From positions 1-6,315 of the forward strand of contig JAAUPU010000190.1 in NCBI GenBank assembly GCA_012032975.1: a stretch of 6,315 bases of DNA. The letters run 5' to 3'. The stretch comes from Caldilineaceae bacterium (lineage in GTDB: Bacteria > Chloroflexota > Anaerolineae > Caldilineales > Caldilineaceae). The notes below the pieces were generated by a model. It had not been told where the DNA came from, made no database searches, and saw only the letters and a list, made by a program, of their open reading frames with translations. Below, piece by piece: positions 1 through 5,716 of this stretch (the first letter of the stretch is position 1; each line of letters starts with the position of its first letter). The position numbers and the translations under genes are program-made.

Positions 1-575
1 TCGGCCAGATTTTGGACAAACTGGATGAACTCGGTCTAATCCGAAAACACGCTGGTTCTCTTCACATCGGACCATGGTCATCTCTTTGGCCAGCATGGCA
101 TGATCGCCAAAGGACCATTTCATTACGAAGACCTGATCCGCGTGCCAATGATTGCCGCCCTCCCCCAACGTATCCCCGCTGGCGTGGAGAGTTCGGCCAT
201 GCAATCGCTGGTCGACTATGCGCCGACCTTGCTTTCGATAGCCGGTCTTGAGATCCCGAGTAGCATGACAGGCGTGGATCAGGCCGCGGTCTGGCAGGCA
301 GAGCAAGCTCAAGCCCGCGACATATCCTCGTCGAAAACCGCCATCAGCCCACCACGATCCATGTCAAGACTTATGTCGATCAGCGCTACAAACTGACCGT
401 CTACTACCGGCACGACTACGGCGAACTCTTTGACCTGCACGAAGACCCCGGTGAGACCAACAACCTCTGGCGATCACCCGACCATGCCAGTCTAAAAAGT
501 GATTTGCTCATGAAGCTGTTGCACGCCGAAATGGGCAAGGAACCTCTACCCATGCCGCGCATCTGGGGCGCATGA
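1..575 (+). CDS. Sulfatase (arylsulfatase-type), C-terminal part, 5' truncated, two frameshifts
   Basis: This is the C-terminal part of an alkaline-phosphatase-superfamily sulfatase, which hydrolyses sulfate esters; the N-terminal part with the Cys/Ser formylglycine site lies beyond the left edge. Visible family marks are TSDHG (Asp at 70-72, His at 73-75, metal-site residues), then GMIAKGPFHYEDLIRVPM with the conserved Lys at 109-111, SLVDYAPTLL, and near the end GELFDLHEDPGETNNLW, typical of sulfatase C-termini. The gene is read in three pieces: frame 3 from base 3 to about 41, frame 1 from 43 to about 320, frame 3 from 321 to the TGA at 573-575. One extra C at 41-42 and one missing base near 319-321 explain this, and correcting both gives continuous family-like sequence. 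It is therefore either a recent pseudogene or, more likely, a gene with sequencing errors. It ends 44 bp before melA on the same strand, suggesting one operon. The substrate is not shown by the sequence. Confidence 0.88.
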
Positions 576-603
576 CCACCTTCTTCCATTCACCATCCGT
601 CTG

Positions 604-608
604 AAAGG
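604..608 (+). promoter_or_regulatory. Candidate ribosome binding site of melA
   Basis: AAAGG lies 11 bases before the ATG at 620. It supports translation starting at 620, although the longest open frame begins only at a TTG at 702. The match to the Shine-Dalgarno consensus is short and the spacing slightly long. Confidence 0.4.
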
Positions 609-619
609 TCCGAATCACC

Positions 620-2027
620 ATGCCCAAAATCGTCTTGATCGGCGCAGGCAGCACCGTCTTCGCCAAAAACATGATGGGAGACATTCTCAGCTATCCCGAA
701 TTTGGCAGACGTTACCCATGATCGCCTGCACGACATTGATGAAGAACGCCTGCACACATCTCAGGTCGTGGCCAAAAATATCGCCAAACACGCTGGGCGC
801 CCATCCGATCATCGAAGCCCACCACCGGACCGCCGCCGCAGCCCTGGATCGGCGCGGAACTACGCCATCTCCATGATCCAGGTAGCCGGCTACCACCCCG
901 GCACGACCACCGATTTCGAGATCCCCAAACAATATGGCCTGCGCCAGACCATCGCCGACACCCTTGGCATCGGCGGGATCATGCGCGGCCTGCGCACCAT
1001 TCCCGTGCTGTTGGAGATGTGCCACGATATGGAGGAGCTCTGCCCGGAGGTGACCTTCCTGCAATATGTCAACCCAATGGCCATGAACTGCTGGGCGATC
1101 AGCCGGGCGACGCGCATCAAGACGGTTGGCCTTTGCCACAGCGTACAAGGCACCGCCGAACTGCTGGCGCGGGACATCGGCGTGCCGGCCGACGAGATCA
1201 ACTTTGTCTGTGCGGGAATCAACCACATGGCGTTCTACTTGAGTTTTGAACGCCGCAACGAGGACGGTGTCGAGGATCTCTATCCGCGCATTCGGCAAGT
1301 GTTGGACGACGGTCGCGTGCCGGATGACAATCGGGTGCGCTATGAAATGTTCAAACGGCTGGGCTACTTCGTCACCGAATCCAGCGAGCACTTCGCCGAG
1401 TACACGCCCTGGTTCATCAAGCGCGACCGGCCCGACCTGATCGAGCAGTTCAACATTCCGCTGGACGAATATATCCGTCGTTGCGAATTGCAGATTGCCG
1501 AATGGCAGTTTATGCGTCGCAAGCTGGAGCAGCCGACGCTCGATCTAACCGACGAGGTAAGAGCGAAGATGAAAGAGGTTGGCGTCCCCGAAAAGCGGGT
1601 GAGCCGATTCCTGGCGCAGCTCAACGACCTCAACCAGGTGAAACGCAGCCACGAATATGGCTCCGGCATCATCCATAGCATGGAAACCGGCGCGCCGCGG
1701 GTGATCAACGGCAACGTGCCCAATCATGGGCTGATCGACAACTTGCCCGAAGGCTGTAGCGTGGAGGTTCCCTGTCTGGTCGACAAGAACGGCGTGCAAC
1801 CCATTGCCGTCGGTGCGCTGCCGCCCCATCTGGCCGCGATGATGCAAACGAACATCAACGTCCAGTCGCTCACGGTCGAGGCTGCTCTGACAGGCAAACG
1901 GGAACACATCTACCACGCCGCGATGCTCGACCCCCACACCGGCGCCGAACTCGACCTCGACCAGATTTGGAACCTGGTTGATGACCTGATCGACGCCCAC
2001 GGCGACTGGCTGCCCGCCTATCACTGA
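620..2027 (+). CDS. melA: Alpha-galactosidase, glycoside hydrolase family 4 (MelA type), with indels near the 5' end
   Basis: GH4 enzymes are cytoplasmic and need NAD+ and a divalent metal; MelA-type members split alpha-galactosides such as melibiose. After correction the protein is about 467 residues, normal for the family. It begins MPKIVLIGAGSTVF (Rossmann dinucleotide-binding glycines), followed by ADTLGIGGIMRGLRTIP, YVNPMAMN (Asn about 150), GLCHSVQGT (Cys about 171) and GINHMAFYL (His about 201); this Cys and His are the expected metal ligands. YFVTESSEHFAEYTPWF and a C-terminal HGDWLP also match MelA. The start at ATG 620 has an RBS-like AAAGG. An extra T in 701-703 shifts frame, so the open frame seems to begin at TTG 702 and loses the nucleotide-binding motif. 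Three further extra bases (one G in 795-797, C850, one A in 858-859) add to +3 and scramble about 20 residues without a stop. The upstream sulfatase suggests sulfated or galactose-containing glycans as the source of substrate; this is inference. Confidence 0.9.
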
Positions 2028-2080
2028 GTTGATCCAGGCGCGCTTTTTGCCTTGTCGATAGAAACTGATCTGTTGAATAA

Positions 2081-2112
2081 AGACACCGCGTTTGGTGAGA
2101 AACGCGGTGTCT
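2081..2112 (-). terminator. Rho-independent terminator between convergent genes
   Basis: A perfect 13-bp stem (2081-2093 with 2100-2112) encloses a 6-base loop (2094-2099). On the minus strand the stem is followed by TTTATT, so it best serves the YwiC-like gene, whose stop codon is 21 bases upstream. On the plus strand only a weak pyrimidine stretch (CTCTTCTC) follows, yet the hairpin lies 53 bases after the melA stop and may also stop transcription from that side. Confidence 0.8.
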
Positions 2113-2132
2113 GGCTCTTCTCAACTTCCCGT

Positions 2133-2963
2133 TCAGCCGCCAGCGAATTGCCAATAGCCGACGGCGATGAACCCCACAGTCATCAGCCCCAAGCCCAATT
2201 CCAAAAAGCCAATCTTCTTGATCGGCCATCGCGGCCGGTTGGGAGCGAGAAAAAGCCCGGCGCGCGCCAGAAGAATAAGATATGGCAGAATCGCCAGGAA
2301 CGGAAGCCAGCCAAGCATGGCCAGCCAGGCGATCACCAACAGCGCGAGCACATGGGCGCCGATCGGCACAGCCAGCCCCACATCTCGCCCTTTGTCCAGG
2401 CGGATGCGCGCACGCACATACAACACGGACGGCAGCCCACGCGCAGCCAGCGCAACCCACAACGCCAGGGCCGCGGTCCAGCCCCAGCCATCGATCAGCG
2501 CGATGCTGGCTGCGACCGAACCGAGCGCAACCGGCGCGGCCAATTCCGCCTGTATCGTGCGGGCTGGCCCGGTCAAATCATAGAAGAGGTAGATCGCAAC
2601 AAAAGGAAGCGCCAGCGCCAGCGGCGCCAGAAAGACCCATGGCGCCATCCAGAGTGTGGCTGCAAACCCTGCCAGGGCAACAGTCCCATAGAGCAAAGCG
2701 ACCTTGACGGCCAGCGCCATACGTTGGCCGCGCACGCCGCGCCGTCGAGCAAGTAGCCAGTATTTGACCGGCTGATGGATCAGAAATCCGGCGATGGCCG
2801 CGATGCTCAAGCAGAGACCGGCAAATGTTGGCGCCACCATCAGGCCAAGCAAGATAGGCTCGAACAGAAATCCCCATCCGCCATGTTCGGCAGGCAGGGC
2901 GATGAGACGCAGATCGTGTGTTCGGGTTTGGGTGGTGGATGGCATAGGTCGAAGAAGTATCAT
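2133..2963 (-). CDS. YwiC-like family integral membrane protein
   Basis: This is a polytopic membrane protein of up to 276 residues that resembles the YwiC-like family, whose biochemical role is unknown. The family mark is near the N-terminus, LPAEHGGWGFLFEPILLGL (His27-Gly-Gly-Trp30), followed by HQPVK at 63-67 and a basic patch (LARRRGVRGQR, 71-81). The segment around Glu140 (IQAELAAPVALG) and the later LPSVLYVRARIRL also fit the family. Many hydrophobic stretches suggest about eight to nine membrane helices. Two starts are possible: ATG at 2963 (used here) or ATG at 2945, which gives a protein beginning MPSTTQTRTHD; neither has a good Shine-Dalgarno sequence. The gene begins 17 bases after the T-run of the rpsT terminator, so it depends on read-through or on a promoter overlapping that terminator. 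Frame and family assignment are fairly sure; function is not known. Confidence 0.82.
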   Translation of the reverse strand: MILLRPMPSTTQTRTHDLRLIALPAEHGGWGFLFEPILLGLMVAPTFAGLCLSIAAIAGFLIHQPVKYWLLARRRGVRGQRMALAVKVALLYGTVALAGFAATLWMAPWVFLAPLALALPFVAIYLFYDLTGPARTIQAELAAPVALGSVAASIALIDGWGWTAALALWVALAARGLPSVLYVRARIRLDKGRDVGLAVPIGAHVLALLVIAWLAMLGWLPFLAILPYLILLARAGLFLAPNRPRWPIKKIGFLELGLGLMTVGFIAVGYWQFAGG

Positions 2964-2980
2964 TCAATATTCTGAACAAC

Positions 2981-3009
2981 AAAAAAGCCATCTGCAATTG
3001 CAGATGGCT
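2981..3009 (-). terminator. Rho-independent terminator of rpsT
   Basis: A perfect 24-bp palindrome at 2986-3009 can form a 10-bp stem with an AATT loop. On the minus strand it is followed by six T residues (2986-2981) and then GTTGTTC. It lies about 30 bases after the rpsT stop, a classical intrinsic terminator. Confidence 0.9.
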
Positions 3010-3039
3010 CGCCAATTCAGATGTAAAGGATGCGGGCGA

Positions 3040-3309
3040 TCAGGCTGCTGCGACGGCTTTGTTATACATCCGCGCCAGACGGCTCTTATGACGCGACGCG
3101 TTGTTCTTGTGGATCACGCCCTTGCTGGCCGCTCTGTCCAACGCCTTCATCGCCTCTTGCACCGCCTCGGCCATGTTGTCACTGCCCGCCGCGATAGCTT
3201 CGCGCGCATTCTTGAGAGCGGTACGCGAGTTGCCACGGACAACTCGGTTACGAACCCGGTGCTTCTCGTTCTGAAGAATGCGTTTCTCGGCCGATTTAAT
3301 ATTTGCCAT
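3040..3309 (-). CDS. rpsT: 30S ribosomal protein S20
   Basis: S20 is a small basic protein that binds 16S rRNA early in assembly of the 30S subunit. The 89-residue product begins MANIKSAEKRILQNEKHR and carries the family's C-terminal signature KGVIHKNNASRHKSRLAR. It is rich in Arg, Lys and Ala throughout and has the normal length. The ATG at 3309 is chosen over an in-frame upstream ATG at 3327 because the family starts MANIKSA and a GGAG (3320-3323, read on the minus strand) lies 10 bases upstream. The gene has its own candidate promoter just inside the preceding gap and its own intrinsic terminator, so it is probably a single-gene transcript with a leader of about 90 bases. Nothing in it looks broken. 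Confidence 0.98.
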   Translation of the reverse strand: MANIKSAEKRILQNEKHRVRNRVVRGNSRTALKNAREAIAAGSDNMAEAVQEAMKALDRAASKGVIHKNNASRHKSRLARMYNKAVAAA

Positions 3310-3319
3310 TCGTCTGTTG

Positions 3320-3323
3320 CTCC
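3320..3323 (-). promoter_or_regulatory. Ribosome binding site of rpsT
   Basis: GGAG on the minus strand, 10 bases before the ATG at 3309. It decides between that start and the in-frame ATG at 3327, which lies upstream of it. Confidence 0.7.
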
Positions 3324-3361
3324 ACAACTTTTTTCATATCATGTGCGACCTGCAAGATGTC

Positions 3362-3395
3362 AGTGCGTCCGGTCTACCTAAGGGGTACGCGCACT
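3362..3395 (-). promoter_or_regulatory. Possible leader hairpin of rpsT
   Basis: Bases 3362-3367 (AGTGCG) pair with 3390-3395 (CGCACT), and an inner TACC/GGTA pairing closes a TAAG loop. The hairpin falls in the presumed 5' leader between the candidate promoter and the rpsT start. Many ribosomal protein mRNAs are controlled by leader structures, so a regulatory role is conceivable, but the sequence alone does not show it. Confidence 0.3.
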
Positions 3396-3406
3396 CACAA
3401 GCAAAT

Positions 3407-3436
3407 AGTATAGCGCAACAAGCTTGGCGTTGTCGA
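3407..3436 (-). promoter_or_regulatory. Candidate sigma-70-type promoter of rpsT
   Basis: On the minus strand TCGACA (3436-3431) resembles the -35 box and TATACT (3412-3407) the -10 box, each five of six matches to consensus, with an 18-base spacer. It sits in the gap just downstream of the DUF2085 stop codon and would give an rpsT leader of roughly 90 bases. Confidence 0.5.
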
Positions 3437-3441
3437 ATTTC

Positions 3442-4110
3442 TCACCTGGAAAAACGGACACAATACCACTCTGGCCCCTTATCCTTCCGCGGTATGAGCG
3501 CGCGAGCTGCCTGTTGCAACTCTTCGGTTTCAATAACATCCAGCATCGCATCATCAATGTAGGGATAGGCAAAGAAGACCGAGGCCGCGCCAAAGAGCGC
3601 GCCTGTCAACGAACGCAGCCACCAGTTGCTTTCCCGCAGCCCAACGAGCTGCGTCAAGCCATCGACCGCAATGGGGATCAGGAAAAGTAGATAGATTTTG
3701 AAACTCATCGGCTTGATGCGTCTTCGCAGGAAGGCAAAGGCTATGCCGGCCAGAAAGACCGAACCGTAGATCGCGATATCGCGTTGACAGAGCGCAACTT
3801 TGTAGCCGATGCTGTCGTTGCCGATGAAGACGCGTTGACTCAGCAGATTGTCAGTTCCATCCATACCAGCCAACACCAATTCTGGCTGCAATGGAACCGG
3901 GTTGACGCCAAAGAGGAAATAGCTGTGGTCGGGCAGCTGGTGGCACAGGACGGAATAGAGCAGATAGATCCCCCGTGCGGGTGTGGTCAGCCCGGCCTGC
4001 ATGAGGATCGGCGCGAGAAATGGCAGAAAGACATAAAGCGCCCATGCGACGTTGAAGATCGCCAGCCAGTGGCGCGCGACGCCCATGACCAATCCATCCA
4101 CCACCCGCAC
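3442..4110 (-). CDS. DUF2085 family membrane protein
   Basis: This is a membrane protein of 222 residues in this reading, resembling the DUF2085 family of unknown function. Signature pieces are LCHQLPDHSYFLFG (Cys56-His57-Gln58), ALCQRDIAIYGSVFLAG (Cys108), IPIAVDGLTQLVGLRESNWWLR (Asp150, Arg159, Trp163-164) and LTGALFGAASVFFAYPY. Hydrophobic segments lie near 14-38, 112-128, 137-152 and 166-183, with another weaker one around 43-56; the C-terminal tail of about 35 residues is hydrophilic. The listed start is a GTG with no clear RBS; an internal ATG at 4086 (MGVARHWLAIFN) preceded by GGATGG is an alternative. A reading starting at ATG 4193, 12 bases after the preceding stop, would join this frame only through a frameshift. 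The conserved cysteines, and the position after a CxxC protein and CcdA, hint at a redox link, but this is speculative. Confidence 0.85.
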   Translation of the reverse strand: MRVVDGLVMGVARHWLAIFNVAWALYVFLPFLAPILMQAGLTTPARGIYLLYSVLCHQLPDHSYFLFGVNPVPLQPELVLAGMDGTDNLLSQRVFIGNDSIGYKVALCQRDIAIYGSVFLAGIAFAFLRRRIKPMSFKIYLLFLIPIAVDGLTQLVGLRESNWWLRSLTGALFGAASVFFAYPYIDDAMLDVIETEELQQAARALIPRKDKGPEWYCVRFSR

Positions 4111-4205
4111 GATAATGGATGGGCGATAGAATTGAGCTTCTGGTGCGGAAATTGTCTGGACAGATTCTGAAGGACGATGTGGTTTTTATCCATGCTGGCG
4201 TCAGT

Positions 4206-4457
4206 CTAGCAGCCCTGGGAATCATTGGCAATCAGTGCAGCGCGAATCGCTTGCATGTCGTGGGGAGGATAGTGGACAGGGCCGTCTTCGAAATCCAGCA
4301 CGGGGATTAGAAAGCGATAGCGAGCCAGATCGTCCGGCGACTCTTCGATGTTGCGTTCGGTCAGAAGAAAGCCGAACTCCTCTTGGAGCAAGAGGAGTTC
4401 GGCTTTGAGTTCGTGACAGAGGTGACAGTCTGGTTTGCCGTAGAGGGTCAAGCGCAT
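4206..4457 (-). CDS. Glutaredoxin-like small CxxC protein (DUF836/thioredoxin fold)
   Basis: This 83-residue protein begins MRLTLYGKPDCHLCHELKAE: a first beta strand followed by the redox motif Cys11-His-Leu-Cys14 at the start of a helix, as in glutaredoxins. IEESPDDLARYRFLIPVLDFEDG carries the cis-proline region (IPV) that faces the active site in thioredoxin folds. The length and the RYRxLIPVL pattern fit the short glutaredoxin-like DUF836 group rather than classical thioredoxin. There is no signal peptide, so it should act in the cytoplasm. It starts 19 bases after the ccdA stop, and an AGG (4469-4471, minus strand) lies 11 bases upstream of its ATG, so the two are almost surely co-transcribed. 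A role passing electrons to CcdA from the cytoplasmic side is a reasonable inference. Confidence 0.86.
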   Translation of the reverse strand: MRLTLYGKPDCHLCHELKAELLLLQEEFGFLLTERNIEESPDDLARYRFLIPVLDFEDGPVHYPPHDMQAIRAALIANDSQGC

Positions 4458-4476
4458 ATGGCCGCTGGCCTGTCGC

Positions 4477-5448
4477 CTATTGCGAAGCGGAACTGACCGC
4501 AGCGCCGCTCAAATAGCCGATGTAGGCAGGCACCAGCGGCAACACACACGGGCTGAGGAAACTGATCAGCCCGGCGGTAAAGGCCAAAGACGCCGCGGAT
4601 ATCGCGCTGGCATCAAAAACGTCGCCCCCCGTGCTGGAAAGCCCGGCGACGGCCTCTTCAAGGACGAAGACCCACTCGTTGAGAAAATAGAACTGGGTAG
4701 TCAGCGTGGCCAGGCTGTCGGTCCAGAGCAAATAGGCTACATACAGCAGGAAGATGCCGCTGACAAAACTGACGACATTGGCATGTCGATTGAGTTTACG
4801 CAGATAGCGCGTCGTCGTGCTAAAGGCCGCGCCGGTGATCAAGAAGGGGATGCCCAAACCGAGGCTGTACGATTGCCAGCAACAGGCGCCCCGGGCGGCG
4901 GTCGCGCCATCGCTGGCCAGAAAGAGGATACTGGCCAAGATTGGTCCGACGCAGGGCACCCAGCCTGCGCTAAAGCTGACGCCCAAGAGCACGCTGCTCA
5001 TGAATCCCCAGCCACGCTTGACATGGTGCATGTCGGTAACCCGGCGCTCGGTGTAGAGCAGGGAGTTAAAAAAGTTGAGAATGCTGACGAGCGCCAGTGC
5101 AGCAGGGTTTTGATTCAAGTTCGGTCTGGCATGTATCTGAGCAATGGTCCAGCGGAAAAGCCCGATGGTGGTCAATCCAAAAATGACCAGCATGATCGCG
5201 CCCAGACTCTGGATCATGGGCAGATACTGGTTGAGGCTGGCCCCGAGCAACCCGGCTGCCGAACCGAGCAACGTAAAGACCACACCAAAACCGAGCACAA
5301 AGGCGACGGCGTGCATGAAGACGACCAGCCGGCTGGCTTCATCCGACCTGCGGGCAGCAGCCGTCGCGACTGCCGGATCCGTTGGCTGCGCAACCGGCTG
5401 TTCGGTTGTTATCGTGTTTTTCTGTGGCTTTTCAATCAATTGCGCCAT
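4477..5448 (-). CDS. ccdA: CcdA-family thiol-disulfide transporter with circularly permuted helix order
   Basis: CcdA proteins carry reducing equivalents from cytoplasmic thioredoxin across the membrane for cytochrome c maturation, using one cysteine in each of two helices. Both are present: Cys166 in SAGWVPCVGPILASI and Cys301 in GLISFLSPCVLPLVPAYIGY. The order is unusual. A hydrophilic tail (1-40) is followed by helices resembling family helices 2 (42-68), 3 (75-98), 4 (148-177), 5 (187-209) and 6 (224-242), then a linker without Lys or Arg (243-283), and only then the family's first helix (284-316) before the stop. Normal CcdA begins with that helix. Positive residues cluster in loops expected inside the cell. 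Residues 189-193 (CCWQS) appear misread: restoring one base near 4886 and dropping C4870 gives LLLAI, as expected. The ATG at 5448 has GGGA 11 bases upstream (5460-5463). The neighbours are ccmB upstream and a CxxC protein 19 bp downstream. Confidence 0.9.
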   Translation of the reverse strand: MAQLIEKPQKNTITTEQPVAQPTDPAVATAAARRSDEASRLVVFMHAVAFVLGFGVVFTLLGSAAGLLGASLNQYLPMIQSLGAIMLVIFGLTTIGLFRWTIAQIHARPNLNQNPAALALVSILNFFNSLLYTERRVTDMHHVKRGWGFMSSVLLGVSFSAGWVPCVGPILASILFLASDGATAARGACCWQSYSLGLGIPFLITGAAFSTTTRYLRKLNRHANVVSFVSGIFLLYVAYLLWTDSLATLTTQFYFLNEWVFVLEEAVAGLSSTGGDVFDASAISAASLAFTAGLISFLSPCVLPLVPAYIGYLSGAAVSSASQ

Positions 5449-5716
5449 GATCCATCATTTCCCTATTTGGTCCACCGCACACACTCTACGGTGCGAATTT
5501 CTATCCACCTATCGGATTCCGAATCTTGCAACCGGTAACGCCGGTTGAGCAGTCGAGGCTGTTTTCCGCATATCGAAACTACAGCGAGTCAGCTACATGA
5601 GATCCTGCTGACCCTTCTCATTCAAGAATAGTCGACACACGCAATCAACTTTACCGTTCAACCGATTCACACCGCTGTAATTCTGCCTACCTGCAAGACC
5701 CGGTGGCCCGTGGTTC
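5449..5716. other. Spacer between ccmB and ccdA with small dyads, no gene seen
   Basis: No convincing coding sequence, RNA gene or intrinsic terminator with a T-run is visible. It holds a 7-bp stem with a 5-base loop (5529-5535 with 5541-5547), a 6-bp pairing GTCAGC/GCTGAC (5588-5593 with 5607-5612), and overlapping short dyads around 5512-5525. These could be part of a ccdA leader or an operator. No promoter matches well enough to name. Confidence 0.4.

Noticed and set aside
701..703. Programmed ribosomal frameshift in melA
   Set aside because: There is no slippery heptamer or downstream stimulator in view, GH4 genes are not known to need one, and similar indels occur in several unrelated genes here.
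687..1391. Minus-strand open frame of 234 codons opposite melA
   Set aside because: The plus strand has unmistakable MelA motifs through the same interval; the minus product shows none.
2052..2756. Plus-strand open frame of 234 codons opposite the YwiC-like gene
   Set aside because: Its product is Gln/Arg/His-rich with no family resemblance, begins inside the terminator region and mirrors a hydrophobic protein on the other strand.
2794..3381. Plus-strand open frame of 195 codons spanning rpsT and its terminator
   Set aside because: It runs antisense through rpsT, a strong intrinsic terminator and a promoter region, and its product resembles nothing known.
4879..4884. Vicinal cysteines 189-190 of CcdA as a novel redox site
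   Set aside because: A pair of compensating one-base changes turns them into the family's usual hydrophobic residues, so they are more likely a misread stretch.
4480..5538. Plus-strand open frame of 352 codons opposite ccdA, longer than ccdA itself
   Set aside because: Its product is a polar low-complexity mix without recognisable motifs, while the minus strand encodes clear CcdA signatures with an RBS-like site and good neighbours. It is an antisense shadow.
5529..5547. Intrinsic terminator after ccmB
   Set aside because: The 7-bp hairpin lacks a T-run on either strand and lies about 170 bp from the ccmB stop.
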